Counted from the first letter of the stretch, positions 43,443-54,024 are shown. The stretch is DNA of 64,000 nucleotides from Halorubellus salinus (GCF_020567525.1 NZ_JAJCVI010000006.1:271484-335483); one strand, 5' to 3'. The notes: generated by a model from the letters alone, not told the origin. Numbers and translations: made by a program.

Positions 43443-43889
43443 TCAGTCGGTGAGATCGACCGTCATCCGGAGGCCCTCGCCGCTCGCGTAGCGGTCCGGG
43501 CGGCGTTCCGCGACCGCGAACCCGAGGGACTCGTAGAGCGACCGCGCTCGCTCGTTGTCGGCCGCGACCTCGAGTTCCGCGCGCTCGACGCCACGCGCGC
43601 GCAGTTCCGCGAGACAGCGCGAGAGGAGGTCGCGACCGTGGCCGCGGCCGCGGTGTTCGGGTGCGACCGCGAGCTCCGAGACGTACCCGGTGTCGTACGC
43701 GTGCACGTACCCGACCGGGTGGCCGTCTCCCGGGTCGCCCGGCGGCGTCCACGCGCCCGCGGGAACGGCGACGAACGTGAGACCAGCGGGGAGCCCGTCC
43801 GCGAACAGGTCCTCGACTGGTTCGGGAAGCAGCGACTGGAGGGCGCGCACGAGCGGGACGTCCGTCGGCGTCGCCTCGCGAACGGGCAT
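43443..43889 (-). CDS. GNAT family N-acetyltransferase
   Basis: The 148-residue protein has the GNAT acetyl-CoA-binding motif LAVAPEHRGRGHGRDLLSRCL and the following AELEVAADNERARSLYESLGFAVAERRPDRY, complete for the family. The acceptor is unknown. Its ATG is one base after the stop of the DUF92 gene, so the two are probably one operon. Confidence 0.88.
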   Translation of the reverse strand: MPVREATPTDVPLVRALQSLLPEPVEDLFADGLPAGLTFVAVPAGAWTPPGDPGDGHPVGYVHAYDTGYVSELAVAPEHRGRGHGRDLLSRCLAELRARGVERAELEVAADNERARSLYESLGFAVAERRPDRYASGEGLRMTVDLTD

Positions 43890-43890
43890 G

Positions 43891-45228
43891 TCAGGAGAGC
43901 GCGAGCGCGACGTCGAGGGCGAGGACGGCGAGTCCGCCGCCGACGAGCGCGCCGACGAGCGTCGCGAGGAAGTTCACGCCCTGGTTCCCGACGAAGTCGT
44001 CCTCGACGGTCGCGCCGAGGACGCTGTCCGCGGTCATCCCGGCGACGCCCGCGACGAACACCACACCGGCACCGGCGCCGTCGACCGCCGGGAAGAGCGC
44101 GTACGCGACGCCTGCGACGAGCGCCGCGCCGACGAACCCCGCGAGCTCGCCCTGCCACGTGATGGCGCCGTCGGTCCCCGGGTCGACGCGCGCGCCCGTC
44201 GTCACCAGTCGCGGGTTGTCGTAGACGGCACCGATCTCGCTGGAGAGCGTGTCGCTCATCGCGGTCGCGAGACTCCCGACGAACGCGAACAGGTACACCT
44301 CCGCCGCGAGCGGCACGTACCCGGGTTCGACCGCGGCGTACCCGACGACGGCGGCGAGCGCGACCGCGGAGTTCCCGAGGACGTTCCCGCTCCCGCGCGC
44401 GCCCTCGTTGTCCTCGGCGACGCCGCGCTCGGCCTTCTCCTCGTACTTGAACTTCGTCGACAGTCCACCGATGCCGTAGAACGCGATGAGGACCGCGAAC
44501 CACTCCAGGCCACCGAGCACGATGGTCAACAGTCCGAGGAGGACGCCCGTGAGCATCCCGGGGACGCTCGCGGTCTCCAGGTAGTACGAGACGTACCCGA
44601 ACGCGACCGTGACGCCGACGGCGAGCGCGACCTCGCCCGGCACGGGCTCGCGGACGAGGTCGCCGAGGAACCAGAGCGTGAGCGCGACCGACCAGAGCAC
44701 GAGCGGGTCGTCGCGCTCGAACAGCGCGGCGCGAACGAGCGCGCCCATGACGGCGCCGGCGACCGCCAGGAACGCGAGCTCGGGGAGCTGTACGCCGATG
44801 GAAAGCGACGCTTCGCGACTGACCGCGAACGCGGCGCCGGCGACGAACGCGACCGACCCGCCCGCGGCGAACCCGGCGCTCGCCGCGAACGGGTCCGGGT
44901 ACCGCTGCTTGACCGTCTCGCTCGTGAGGTTCCCCCACGCGACCAGGAGGACCGTCCCGACGAACACCGGGAGCGGGAGTGCGGCGATCACCCAGAGGAT
45001 GCCCAGGCCGGTCGCGGCGAGCGTGAAGCCGATGAGGCCGTAGAGGCGGTCTTCCTCGCGGTCACCGGGGCGTGCGAACAGCTCGAACAGCGGTCCCTCG
45101 TCGACGGCGGCAGTGAACGCGAGCACGACCGCCGGGATGGCGACCGCGAGCCGGCCGACGACGGGGACGGCGAGCACGAGCGACCCGACGAGCGCGAACG
45201 CGCCCGCTCGCCGAACGGTCCGATTCAC
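43891..45228 (-). CDS. DUF92 family membrane protein (phytyl-phosphate/dolichol-kinase-like)
   Basis: The 445-residue polytopic protein has 11-13 hydrophobic helices. The second half carries the DUF92 signature: GLEWFAVLIAFYGIGGLSTKFKYEEK, GARGSGNVLGNSAVALAAV, LATAMSDTLSSEIGAVY and GMTADSVLGATVEDDF. Plant VTE6 of this family phosphorylates phytyl phosphate, and the N-terminal half resembles a polyprenol-kinase-like membrane region. Activity here is unknown; isoprenoid or dolichol phosphate metabolism is possible given archaeal lipids. Upstream gene of a probable pair with the GNAT acetyltransferase. Confidence 0.85.
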   Translation of the reverse strand: MNRTVRRAGAFALVGSLVLAVPVVGRLAVAIPAVVLAFTAAVDEGPLFELFARPGDREEDRLYGLIGFTLAATGLGILWVIAALPLPVFVGTVLLVAWGNLTSETVKQRYPDPFAASAGFAAGGSVAFVAGAAFAVSREASLSIGVQLPELAFLAVAGAVMGALVRAALFERDDPLVLWSVALTLWFLGDLVREPVPGEVALAVGVTVAFGYVSYYLETASVPGMLTGVLLGLLTIVLGGLEWFAVLIAFYGIGGLSTKFKYEEKAERGVAEDNEGARGSGNVLGNSAVALAAVVGYAAVEPGYVPLAAEVYLFAFVGSLATAMSDTLSSEIGAVYDNPRLVTTGARVDPGTDGAITWQGELAGFVGAALVAGVAYALFPAVDGAGAGVVFVAGVAGMTADSVLGATVEDDFVGNQGVNFLATLVGALVGGGLAVLALDVALALS

Positions 45229-45367
45229 GCGCCGTCGTTTTCCCGGACGTTACTTACCTGTTCCGAACGCGCCGGCGCCCGCGAACCCCGGGGACCGGAC
45301 GACCGGAGCGGGCCAGTGCGACGCCGGGATACGAAAGCATTACTTGCCGGCGGGCGACGAGTCGCGT

Positions 45368-46489
45368 ATGGCCCTGGAGACGCCGCCGTTGCGCGACCGT
45401 CACGCCGAGGCCGGCGCGAAGTTCACCGAGTTCGGCGGGTGGGACATGCCCGTCGAGTTCGATGGCATCCGCGTCGAGCACGAGGCCGTCCGGTCGAGCG
45501 CGGGCATCTTCGACGTCTCGCACATGAGCGAGATCGAGGTGTCCGGGCCGGACGCCGAACGGCTCATGCAGCGTTTGACCTCGAACGACGTCACCGCGCT
45601 CGATGCGGGCGACGCGCAGTACTCGACGATCACGGACGCCGAGGGCGACATCATCGACGACACCGTCGTCTACCGGCTCCCCGAGACCGACGACGGGGCT
45701 GGCGATAGCGAGTCGTCGTTCCTGTTCGTCCCGAACGCCGGGCACGCCGAGCAGATGCACGACCGGTGGACCGAGCACCGCGACGACTGGGACCTGGACG
45801 CGACCGTGTACGACGCGACGTACGACTACGGGATGTTCGCCGTGCAGGGCCCGGATGCGGTCGGGCACGTCGACGACGCGGCGGACGTGGACGTCGACGG
45901 CATCTCGCGGTTCAGTGCGACGTGGGCGTCGGTCGCGGGCGTCGAGTGCCTCGTCGCTCGCACCGGGTACACGGGCGAGGACGGCGTGGAGCTCGTCGTC
46001 CCGTGGAATCGCGCGCCCGAGGTGTGGGCGGCGTTCGCGGAGGAGCGCGACGTGCAGCGGTGCGGGCTCGGCGCGCGCGACACGCTCCGGCTCGAAGCCG
46101 GGTTGCTGCTCTCCGGGCAGGACTTCGACCACGAATCCAACCCGCGGAACCCCTACGAGGCCGGTATCGGGTTCACCGTGAAGCTCGACACCGAGTTCGT
46201 CGGCCGGGACGCCCTCGAAGCCGCGAAGGCGGAGGGCGTCGACGAGAAGCTCGTCGGCTTCAAGCTCGTCGACCGCGGCATCCCCCGGCACGGCTACGAC
46301 GTCACGGACACCGACGGCCTCGTCGTCGGCGAGGTGACGAGCGGGACGATGAGTCCGACGCTCGACGACCCCATCGGCCTCGCGTACGTCTCGACCGAGT
46401 ACACGGACCCGGGCACCACGCTACGCGTCGTGGTGCGCGGCGACTCGAAGAAAGCACGCGTCGAATCACTCCCCTTCTACGAACGATGA
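45368..46489 (+). CDS. gcvT: Glycine cleavage system T protein (aminomethyltransferase)
   Basis: The 373-residue folate-dependent protein opens [31 protein letters not shown] and has the conserved [39 protein letters not shown] and [19 protein letters not shown]. It takes the aminomethyl group from GcvH-lipoate, releasing ammonia and 5,10-methylene-tetrahydrofolate. An A+T-rich GCATTACTTG precedes the ATG by about 30 nt. The stop overlaps gcvH (ATGA). Confidence 0.96.
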   Translation: MALETPPLRDRHAEAGAKFTEFGGWDMPVEFDGIRVEHEAVRSSAGIFDVSHMSEIEVSGPDAERLMQRLTSNDVTALDAGDAQYSTITDAEGDIIDDTVVYRLPETDDGAGDSESSFLFVPNAGHAEQMHDRWTEHRDDWDLDATVYDATYDYGMFAVQGPDAVGHVDDAADVDVDGISRFSATWASVAGVECLVARTGYTGEDGVELVVPWNRAPEVWAAFAEERDVQRCGLGARDTLRLEAGLLLSGQDFDHESNPRNPYEAGIGFTVKLDTEFVGRDALEAAKAEGVDEKLVGFKLVDRGIPRHGYDVTDTDGLVVGEVTSGTMSPTLDDPIGLAYVSTEYTDPGTTLRVVVRGDSKKARVESLPFYER

Positions 46490-46869
46490 GCTTCAACATC
46501 CCCGACGACCGGCAGTACATGGAATCGCACGAGTACGCGGCCCGCGACGGCGACACGGTCCGCGTCGGCATCAGCGACTTCGCGCAGGACGAACTCGGCG
46601 ACGTCGTCTTCGTCGAACTCCCCGACGTCGGCGACGAGGTGACTCACGACGAGGCGTTCGGCGTCGTCGAATCCATCAAAGCAGTCAGCGACCTCTACGC
46701 GCCCGTCTCGGGCGAGGTCACCGCCGTGAACGAGAACCTGTTCGATGCACCCGAACTCGTGAACGACGACCCCTACGGCGACGGCTGGATGCTCGAGATC
46801 AGTCTCAGCGACGAGAGCGAACTCGACGAGTTGCTGTCCGCCGACGAGTACGACGCGCAGGTCGCCTGA
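46486..46869 (+). CDS. gcvH: Glycine cleavage system H protein (lipoyl carrier)
   Basis: The 127-residue protein carries the lipoylation motif [20 protein letters not shown] with lipoyl Lys65, after [32 protein letters not shown]. It shuttles the methylamine group between P, T and L proteins. Its ATG overlaps the gcvT stop. The P-protein genes, usually next in haloarchaea, lie 4.3 kb downstream beyond three inserted genes. Confidence 0.97.
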   Translation: MSFNIPDDRQYMESHEYAARDGDTVRVGISDFAQDELGDVVFVELPDVGDEVTHDEAFGVVESIKAVSDLYAPVSGEVTAVNENLFDAPELVNDDPYGDGWMLEISLSDESELDELLSADEYDAQVA

Positions 46870-46906
46870 CGCGACCGAACGTTCTTGCGCTGTTCAGCGT
46901 GACCCG

Positions 46907-47863
46907 TTAGCGCGAGCGCTCGGGGTCGCCGTGCAGGAGCATATCGCCGAACATCGTCTCGAAGGCGTCCGCGTCGATCTCCTCGACGACTGTCGTTCGC
47001 GCTTGTCCGTCGGTGATTCCGAGTTCGTCGACCATACTGTAGCCCCGGGTGAGGCCTTCGCGTTCGTCGACGTCGACGTGGTACGTGTTCGATTGCGTGA
47101 CGAGGTCGGGTTCGAGCATGCACGCGACCGTCACGGAGTCGGGTTGGGTGGTGGCGTCGACGCCGAGGCGTTCCTTCGAGAACTCGCGAGGGTGCTCGGT
47201 GATGGTCGTGAAGAACTCGGCGTACTCGCTGTCTGCTTCCTCGAAGACCGTGAGTTCGTCGCCTTCGAGCATCGCCTGCCGGACGGTGAGGCCCCAGTCG
47301 ACGAGCGTGACGTCCAGTTCCGTGAGGACGACCTTCGCGGCGTCGGGGTCCACCCAGAAGTTGTACTCCGCGCTCGGGGTGTCGTTCCCGAGCGTGTTCA
47401 CCGCGCCACCCATCACCCAGACGTCGTCCAGGAGGTCGCCGAGTTCGGGCTCGCGGCGGAGCGCGAGCGCGACGTTCGTGAGCGGCCCGATGCAGACGAG
47501 CGTCACCTCGCCGGGGTGCTCGCGGGCGGCGTCGACGATGGCGTCCGGGCCGTAGCCGTCGGCGCTCGGGATGCCGGTGTCGGGGTAGATCTCGCCGCCG
47601 AGCCCGCCGTCGCCGTGGATGTGGTCGACGTGCTCGTGGTCCTTGACGAGCGGCGTTCGCGCGCCCTCGTAGACCGGGACCTCGTCGCCTTTCCCGGCGA
47701 GCTGGAGGGTGTACTTGGCGTTCGCGACCTGGTGGTCGAACTCGACGTTCCCCGCGACGATAGTGAGCGCTTCGACGTCGACGCTGTCCGCGAGCGCGGC
47801 CATCAGGATGGCCATCGTGTCGTCGCCCGCGGTGTCCGTGTCGAGGAGTACGCGACGTGTCAT
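46907..47863 (-). CDS. Nucleoside hydrolase (inosine-uridine preferring type)
   Basis: The 318-residue protein begins MTRRVLLDTDTAGDDTMAIL with the Ca2+-binding DTDxxxDD cluster. It has HGDGGLGG, VCIGPLTNVALALRREPEL and VMGGAVNTLGNDTPSAEYNFWVDPDAA, as in the IU-NH family. It cleaves ribonucleosides to base and ribose. The divergent PfkB-family gene could phosphorylate the released sugar or a nucleoside, so the two look like a salvage pair sharing a 123-bp promoter region. Confidence 0.92.
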   Translation of the reverse strand: MTRRVLLDTDTAGDDTMAILMAALADSVDVEALTIVAGNVEFDHQVANAKYTLQLAGKGDEVPVYEGARTPLVKDHEHVDHIHGDGGLGGEIYPDTGIPSADGYGPDAIVDAAREHPGEVTLVCIGPLTNVALALRREPELGDLLDDVWVMGGAVNTLGNDTPSAEYNFWVDPDAAKVVLTELDVTLVDWGLTVRQAMLEGDELTVFEEADSEYAEFFTTITEHPREFSKERLGVDATTQPDSVTVACMLEPDLVTQSNTYHVDVDEREGLTRGYSMVDELGITDGQARTTVVEEIDADAFETMFGDMLLHGDPERSR

Positions 47864-47986
47864 GGTCGGGTCGTGGTAGAGGGGGAGCATAACGGCATCG
47901 TCACGAGGCGCGCGCGGACCGACGTCGGGGCGGGTTCGCTCGACGGGTCGGGAACGCTCTTTGTCTCGGGGAACGTCGAGGGGGGT

Positions 47987-48958
47987 ATGGGTAGCGTCGC
48001 GAGTTTCGGGAGCGTGAACGTCGACCACGTCCGGTACTGCGATAGCGAGTGGCTCGAGGACGCGGCCGCTGCGTACGCGTGGTTCCCGGAACCGGGGGAG
48101 ACGGTGGCCGTCGAGTCCGTGCCGGCGTCGTTCGCCGAGGCGTTCCACGAGACGTTCCTCGGCGGGAAGGGCGCGAACCAGGCGGTCGCGGCGGCGAGCG
48201 CGGGCGCGGACGCGTCGTTCCTCGGTGCGGTCGGCGTGGACGCCGGCGAGCACGCGGTCCGCGAACAGCTCGCGTCCCGCGGCGTCGACGTCTCCGGCGT
48301 CGAGGAAGCTCCGGGACCGACGGGCGCGGCGTACGTCGCGGTGGCGGAAGGGACTGGCGAGAACCACATCGCGATCGTCGCGGGCGCGAACGGCTGGATG
48401 GACCGTGCTGCGGCGCGCCGGCACGCCGAGAGCCTCCGGTCCGCGGACTGCGTCGTCGTCCAGAACGAACTGCCAGCGGACGCGCTCCTCGGCGCGCTCG
48501 ACGTCGTCGCGCGACAGCACGAGGAGACCGGGACGCGACCGGTCGTCGTGTACGACCCGTCGCCCGCCGACGAGCACGCGGCGCGCGTGCTCGCTCACGA
48601 GTGCGTGGACGTCGTCACGCCCAACGACGGCGAGTACGCTCGCCTCCGGGGCGCTATCGAGGCTTTCGACGGCGTCGTGGTGCGCACGCGAGGTGCGGAC
48701 GGCGTCACCGTCACCCCGGGAACCCGCGGGCTCTGGACGAGCGAGGCGTTCGAGCGCCGGCCACCGGCGGTCGAGCCCGTGGATACCACGGGCGCGGGCG
48801 ACGTCTTCGCCGGGTTCCTCGTCGCCGAACTCGCTCGCGGCGGGGCGATGCCTCACGCCGTCGAGCTCGCGACCGTCGCAGGGGCGCTCTCGACGACGAC
48901 CGAAGGCGTGCAGACCGCGGTCCCGGACCGCGACCGGGTCCGCGACCACCTGGCCTGA
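47987..48958 (+). CDS. PfkB family carbohydrate kinase (ribokinase-like)
   Basis: The 323-residue protein begins MGSVASFGSVNVDHVRYCD, with the substrate motif FLGGKGANQAVAAASAGAD, AYVAVAEGTGENHIAIVAGAN and the C-terminal PfkB signature DTTGAGDVFAGFLVAEL with catalytic Asp. The GGKGANQAV element is ribokinase-like. A TATA-like GCTCTTTGTC lies about 27 nt upstream. Divergent from the nucleoside hydrolase gene; likely phosphorylates ribose released by it. Confidence 0.9.
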   Translation: MGSVASFGSVNVDHVRYCDSEWLEDAAAAYAWFPEPGETVAVESVPASFAEAFHETFLGGKGANQAVAAASAGADASFLGAVGVDAGEHAVREQLASRGVDVSGVEEAPGPTGAAYVAVAEGTGENHIAIVAGANGWMDRAAARRHAESLRSADCVVVQNELPADALLGALDVVARQHEETGTRPVVVYDPSPADEHAARVLAHECVDVVTPNDGEYARLRGAIEAFDGVVVRTRGADGVTVTPGTRGLWTSEAFERRPPAVEPVDTTGAGDVFAGFLVAELARGGAMPHAVELATVAGALSTTTEGVQTAVPDRDRVRDHLA

Positions 48959-49030
48959 CGACGCGCTCGCGGTCCGGGGACGGTGGACGCGGCGGCCCGT
49001 GACCGGGACGCCGGGCACCGCGAGGGTCGC

Positions 49031-50863
49031 TCAGTTGACTGCCTTCGACAGTTCCGCGCCCGCCTTGAACTTCACGTCGTTCGACGCGCTGGCAGCGCCG
49101 GTGAGGTGGAGGACCGGTGCGTCGAGCGCCACGTAGTTCCCGCCCCACCCGTGGTCGGTGCCCTCGCCGTTGCTAGGACAGACGCCGGTCTCGTGCTTGG
49201 CGAGGCCCTCCCGGGACTGGACGGCCCAGTACGAGCGCTCCCCGTCGTCCCTGCACACCGGGTGTGCACCCGCCGGGAGGAACTCGTCGGTCGGGTCGTA
49301 GCTCTTCTTGAGCGTGATGTTCCCGTACTTCGCTCGCCCGGGCCGCTTCCGCCGCCCGGAGAGCGACTCGACGTCGACGCCGCCGTCCTCGACCTCCGAG
49401 GGCGTCATCGGCCAGATAACCGGTGGTCCCTCGGCGACGAGGAGCGTCGCGGCGTCCTCGTAGAGTGCACCGTCGTCGACGTGCCAGCCGCCGACGAAGA
49501 GGAGCTGGTCGTCGTGCCGGATCCGCTGCACGTAGAACAGCGCGGGCATCGGGCACGGGCAGTCTGGCGGCGTCGCCGCGACGGGAACGACGACCGTCCC
49601 GCTCACGTCGGCTTCGCCGGAGCCGGTCTCCTCGCCCCAGGACTCGAGGACGTCACAGCAGAGGGTTGGCGACGTGCAGCCGGCGAGCGACGCGAGCGCC
49701 ATCGGCTCCACGTCCTCGACCGCCGGCGAAGCGCCGGTGACGACGACACCGCCCGAGGTCGAGAAGGCAGCGACCCCGCGGCGGACGTCCTTCTTGTCGA
49801 TGTCACGGAGGTCGCCGAGACCGACGCCGGTCTCGAGTTCGAGCGTCGACGTGAGGAGGTCTCGGCAGGCGAGGTCCCGGTGGATGGCGACGGTTCGGTC
49901 GGACTCGCCACACGTCTCGGTGCCCCGTTCGCCGACGAAGTACTCGAGGACGCGTCTGGGCGTGAGTTCGTCGGCGAGCGCGGGGCCGTCGCCGCGCAGG
50001 CGAGCGTCCGGGAGGCTGACGGCGAAGTGCTCGCCGACGGTCGCTTCACCGTCGAGGTAGTCGTAGAGAGCATCGAGCCGACCGGGGATCCCGTCCCCGT
50101 CGTCGTCGCTATCGAGGTCGTCCGAGATGGCCTCGATGTCGCCCTGCACGATGCGACGAGCCTCCTGCATGGAGCGGCTTGCGGCCTCCCACTCGCCCGC
50201 CGTCACGGCGTCGCGAGCGCGTCGAGCGAGTTGCTCCCGGTTGTCGGCGTGCGCGGCGACGGAGACGCAGGTCTCCGACGAGCACCTGTCCAGTGCGGCC
50301 CGGACCGCGGTCGTCCCGTCGACGAACGCGTCCAGTGCGGCGGTCGCGTCCGCGCTCGATCGCCCGTCGACGGCGTCGAGTGCACCGTCGGCGTACACGA
50401 GCAACGCTCGCTCCATGTCGAGGACGGTCAGGAGCGTGAGGATGCCGTCGTTGTCGTCGTCCTCGTCGACCGGGTCCGGTACCCAGACGCCCTGGGTGCG
50501 GTTCGAGCGCGAGGAGTTGTGGTTCTGGGCGCGCGTCGTCGTGGTCGTACTCCAGCCGTCGAGATCGATGGCCTGTCCCTCGGCCTGCAGCGTCGGGGGG
50601 ACGAACCGCACGTCGACCGGACCGCTCCTGTAGACCGTCCGGTCGTCGACGTCGCCACCGGTGTAGAAGGCGGCGGGCGACGCCGACCTGTTCGCGACGG
50701 CCTCCTGGCTGGCGCGACCCACGACGTCGTCGAGTGCGGTACAGCCGGCCAGGCCGCCCAGCGCGAGCGTTCCGCCCGCCGCGAGGAGTGCCCGTCTGGT
50801 CGTTCCGAACTCGCCGGTCCTCGCTCCGGGCTGGCCTCTCGCGTCGCTCGCCTTGCCATTCAT
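49031..50863 (-). CDS. Large Tat-exported lipoprotein, unknown function
   Basis: The 610-residue protein has a twin-arginine signal TTRRALLAAGGTLALGGLAGC with the lipobox Cys near residue 41. The mature part contains two Asp-rich Ca2+-binding-like loops, DEDDDNDGI and DSDDDGDGIPG. A Cys-rich middle follows (RCSSETCVSV, LACRDLL, GCTSPTLCCDVLES, DCPCPMPALFYVQ). No named domain is recognised; the Cys content is high for a haloarchaeal surface protein and suggests disulfides or a metal site. A strong TATA box lies upstream. It sits between gcvH and gcvPA but on the other strand. Confidence 0.75.
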   Translation of the reverse strand: MNGKASDARGQPGARTGEFGTTRRALLAAGGTLALGGLAGCTALDDVVGRASQEAVANRSASPAAFYTGGDVDDRTVYRSGPVDVRFVPPTLQAEGQAIDLDGWSTTTTTRAQNHNSSRSNRTQGVWVPDPVDEDDDNDGILTLLTVLDMERALLVYADGALDAVDGRSSADATAALDAFVDGTTAVRAALDRCSSETCVSVAAHADNREQLARRARDAVTAGEWEAASRSMQEARRIVQGDIEAISDDLDSDDDGDGIPGRLDALYDYLDGEATVGEHFAVSLPDARLRGDGPALADELTPRRVLEYFVGERGTETCGESDRTVAIHRDLACRDLLTSTLELETGVGLGDLRDIDKKDVRRGVAAFSTSGGVVVTGASPAVEDVEPMALASLAGCTSPTLCCDVLESWGEETGSGEADVSGTVVVPVAATPPDCPCPMPALFYVQRIRHDDQLLFVGGWHVDDGALYEDAATLLVAEGPPVIWPMTPSEVEDGGVDVESLSGRRKRPGRAKYGNITLKKSYDPTDEFLPAGAHPVCRDDGERSYWAVQSREGLAKHETGVCPSNGEGTDHGWGGNYVALDAPVLHLTGAASASNDVKFKAGAELSKAVN

Positions 50864-50880
50864 GGATAACACGTAAACGC

Positions 50881-50888
50881 TTTATAAG
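50881..50888 (-). promoter_or_regulatory. TATA box of the large lipoprotein gene
   Basis: The minus strand reads TACTTATAAAGC, with its centre about 22-25 nt before the ATG at 50863. The neighbouring 40 bp are A+T-rich in both directions and may include a plus-strand TATA (GTTATAAAC near 50905) for gcvPA. Confidence 0.6.
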
Positions 50889-51211
50889 TACTTAACAACA
50901 GTTATAAACAACTGGCGACCAGTTCGGTACCGAGTGAGGCAGCCGGGAAGCGACGTGTTCTCCACGATCGAGTCTGGCAACGTTCGCCAAGAGTGTGCAG
51001 GAAAGACCCCATCAGTCACCAGTCACCTCGGAGTTGTATCCAAGACCGTGCATACTCCCGGGGCCGGAACCGTACCGCTCATGTGGCAGCGGTTCGAACC
51101 GCCGGCAGAGAACCGAGACCAGCGCACCGGCCGCCGGCCCGGGGCGTCACGCCGACCACAGCCACGACCACGCATGACACGCACCCACCACGGACGACGG
51201 AGGACGAACGG
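50889..51211. other. Leader region upstream of gcvPA
   Basis: A plus-strand TATA-like element near 50905 would give a leader of about 275 nt ending in the Shine-Dalgarno GGAGG at 51199-51203. The leader contains a perfect 14-bp palindrome GCGGTTCGAACCGC at 51089-51102. No known riboswitch or tRNA fits. No coding sequence is supported. Confidence 0.45.
51199..51203 (+). promoter_or_regulatory. Shine-Dalgarno of gcvPA
   Basis: GGAGG eight bases before the ATG at 51212. Unusual among the mostly leaderless genes here; it fixes the start and implies a 5' leader. Confidence 0.65.
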
Positions 51212-52549
51212 ATGAACGGACGAGAGACCACCGGGACGCCGTACGCGCCCCACGGGGACGCCGAGACCCGCGAGATGCTCGACGCCGTCGGCGTCGACAC
51301 CGAGGAGGACCTGTTCGACATCCCCGAGAGCGTCCGGTTCGACGGCGACCTCGGCATCGACGCGCGCACCGAACGCGAGATCCGCGCCGAGATGGCCGAC
51401 GAACTCGCGAAGAACCGCGACCTCACCGAACTGCTCGGCCGCGGGCACTACGACTACTACGTCCCGAGTGCCGTCGAGCACCTCGCGGACCGCTCGGAGT
51501 TCCTGACGAGCTACACGCAGTACCAGCCCGAGGTCACGCAGGGGTTCCTGCAGGCGCTGTTCGAGTACCAGAGCCTCCTCGTCGAACTCACCGGCCTCGG
51601 TATCGCGAACTGCTCGATGTACGACGCCGCGACCGCGCTCGGCGAAGCGGCGACGCTCGCCGAACGCCTCCGCGTCACCTCCGGGAGCCGCGTCCTCGTC
51701 CCCGAGCACCTCGAGTCCGGACGTCGAGCGGTGCTCGCGAACTACGTCGCCGGCACCGACCTCGTCGTCGAGTCCTACGCCATGGACGACGGGAACGCCG
51801 ACGTGGACGCGCTCACGGACCGCGTCGACGACGAGACCGTGATGGTGTACGCGGAGACGCCGACGGTCCGCGGTTGCATCGAGGAGCACCTCGACGCGCT
51901 CGGTGACCTCGCCGACGACAACGACGCGCTGTTCGTCCTCGGGAGCGACCCCGTCTCGCTCGCGCTCCTCGAGGAGCCCGCGAGCGTCGGCGCGGACGTC
52001 GTCGTCGGGTCCGCGAGCGCGCTCGGCCTCCCGCAGAGCTACGGGATGGACCTCGGCCTGTTCGCGTGCCGCGAGGACTTCGTCCGCCAGGTCCCGGGTC
52101 GGCTCGTCGGCGCGAGCACCGACGCCGACGGGACGCGCACGTACACGCTCACCTTGCAGACGCGCGAGCAGCACATCCGCCGGGAGCGCGCGACGTCGAA
52201 CATCTGCACGAACCAGGCGTGGGTCGCGCTCCGCGCGGCGATGCACGCCACCGGTCTCGGCGCGGACGGCCTCGCGGACCTCGCGAAGCGCGACGTCGCG
52301 GACGCCCGCGACCTCGCCGCCCGCGTCGACGACGTCAAGGGCGTGCAGGCACCCCACCACGACCGCCATCACCTCCGCGAGTTCGTCGCGCACACCGACC
52401 AGCCCGCGCCCGCCATCGGCGACGACCTCGTCGACGAAGGGTACGCCGTACACGTCCTCGACGAACACCACGTCCAGCTGTGCACGGTCGGCACCACCGA
52501 AGCCGAACGCGACGACTTCGTCGCCGCGCTCACGGAGGTGGCACGATGA
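51212..52549 (+). CDS. gcvPA: Glycine dehydrogenase (decarboxylating) subunit 1
   Basis: The 445-residue protein has the conserved PA motifs: [65 protein letters not shown] and [15 protein letters not shown]. The PA subunit pairs with PB to form the PLP-dependent P-protein that decarboxylates glycine onto GcvH. The longer upstream frame has no family character, so the ATG after the Shine-Dalgarno is used. The stop overlaps gcvPB (ATGA). Confidence 0.95.
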   Translation: MNGRETTGTPYAPHGDAETREMLDAVGVDTEEDLFDIPESVRFDGDLGIDARTEREIRAEMADELAKNRDLTELLGRGHYDYYVPSAVEHLADRSEFLTSYTQYQPEVTQGFLQALFEYQSLLVELTGLGIANCSMYDAATALGEAATLAERLRVTSGSRVLVPEHLESGRRAVLANYVAGTDLVVESYAMDDGNADVDALTDRVDDETVMVYAETPTVRGCIEEHLDALGDLADDNDALFVLGSDPVSLALLEEPASVGADVVVGSASALGLPQSYGMDLGLFACREDFVRQVPGRLVGASTDADGTRTYTLTLQTREQHIRRERATSNICTNQAWVALRAAMHATGLGADGLADLAKRDVADARDLAARVDDVKGVQAPHHDRHHLREFVAHTDQPAPAIGDDLVDEGYAVHVLDEHHVQLCTVGTTEAERDDFVAALTEVAR

Positions 52550-54024
52550 ACGGCGACGCGCCCGACGGCGACGACGGCGGGGACGCGAGCGCCGATGGCT
52601 TCCACTTCGACCAGGCGCGGTGGAGCGACGGCGACCGGCACGAACCGCTGAGTTCGGAGAAGCGAACGACCGAAGCCGAGTACGACGACAGCCCGCTCCC
52701 CGACGACCTGACGCGTGACGAACTCGAGTTGCCGAAACTCGAGGAGCCGGACCTCGTCCGGCACTACACGCGACTCTCCGAGATGAACTACGGCATCGAC
52801 AGCGGTCCCTACCCGCTCGGGTCGTGTACGATGAAGTACAATCCGGCGTTCACGGAGGACGTCGCCGCGGACCCGAACGGCCTCGTCCACCCGGACCGGC
52901 CCGTCGCGGGCGTGCAGGGCACGCTCTCGGTGCTGTACTCGCTCCAGGATTACCTCGCGCGCATCGGTGGCATGGACGCCGTCACGCTCCAACCGCCTGC
53001 GGGTGCCGCGGGCGAGTTCACGGGCGTCCTCGTCGCGGACGCGTACCACGAGCACAACGGCGGGGACCGTTCGGAAATCATCGTCCCCGAGAGCGCCCAC
53101 GGGACGAACTTCGCGAGCGCCGCACTCGCCGGGTTCGACGTCGTCTCGCTGCCCGGTGGCGAGGACGGCCGCGTCGACCTCGAAGCGCTCGAGGAAGCGC
53201 TCTCCGAGGACACCGCGCTCCTGATGCTCACGAACCCGAACACGCTCGGACTCTTCGAGCGCGACATCGAGCAGATCGCGGACATGGTGCACGACGCCGG
53301 CGGCCTGCTGTACTACGACGGCGCGAACCTGAACGCGCTCCTCGGTCGCGGCCGCCCCGGCGACATGGGGTTCGACGTCATGCACTACAACGTCCACAAG
53401 ACGTTCGCCACCCCCCACGGCGGCGGCGGCCCCGGAGCCGGCCCCGTCGGCGTCGTCGACGAACTCGCCGAGTTCCTCCCGGACCCGCAGGTCGTCGAAG
53501 CACCCGACGCGAGCCCCCTCAAGTACGAGTTCGAGACCCCAGAGCGGTCCATCGGGAAGGTCCACGGGAAGTACGGGAACTGGCTCGTGCTCGCGAAGGC
53601 GTACGCGTACATCGCGCGCCTCGGCAACGACGGCCTCAACGACGCGAGCGCGAAGGCCGTCCTGAACGCGAACTACCTCGCGAGCCAGGTCGAGTACGAC
53701 GTCCCCTACGGCCCGTTCCACCACGAGTTCGTCGCCAGCGCCGGCGACCAGGACGCCGCCGACGTCGCGAAACGCATGCTCGACTACGGCGTGCACCCGC
53801 CGACGACGAAGTGGCCCGAGATCGTGAGCGAGGCGCTCATGACCGAACCCACGGAGATAGAGGGCAAGCGCACGCTCGACCAGCTCGCTCGCGCGTTCAA
53901 CGCGGTCGCGAGCGAGGACGACGAGACGCTCGCCGCCGCGCCCGAGCGCACGACCGCGGCGCGCATCGACCAGACCGAGGCCGCCCGCGACCTCCGGCTC
54001 AGCTGGCGCGCACTCGACGACTAG
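52546..54024 (+). CDS. gcvPB: Glycine dehydrogenase (decarboxylating) subunit 2
   Basis: The 492-residue protein contains the PLP-binding Lys in [28 protein letters not shown], and [28 protein letters not shown] and GAFHHEF-type conserved segments ([10 protein letters not shown]). With GcvPA it forms the P-protein. A halophilic Asp-rich extension of about 40 residues precedes the conserved core. Its ATG overlaps the gcvPA stop. Confidence 0.96.
   Translation: MNGDAPDGDDGGDASADGFHFDQARWSDGDRHEPLSSEKRTTEAEYDDSPLPDDLTRDELELPKLEEPDLVRHYTRLSEMNYGIDSGPYPLGSCTMKYNPAFTEDVAADPNGLVHPDRPVAGVQGTLSVLYSLQDYLARIGGMDAVTLQPPAGAAGEFTGVLVADAYHEHNGGDRSEIIVPESAHGTNFASAALAGFDVVSLPGGEDGRVDLEALEEALSEDTALLMLTNPNTLGLFERDIEQIADMVHDAGGLLYYDGANLNALLGRGRPGDMGFDVMHYNVHKTFATPHGGGGPGAGPVGVVDELAEFLPDPQVVEAPDASPLKYEFETPERSIGKVHGKYGNWLVLAKAYAYIARLGNDGLNDASAKAVLNANYLASQVEYDVPYGPFHHEFVASAGDQDAADVAKRMLDYGVHPPTTKWPEIVSEALMTEPTEIEGKRTLDQLARAFNAVASEDDETLAAAPERTTAARIDQTEAARDLRLSWRALDD

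Noticed and set aside
51035..51107. tRNA suggested by GGTTCGAACC
   Set aside because: The stem around the loop does not pair correctly as a T-arm and no anticodon arm precedes it; it is a simple 14-bp palindrome.
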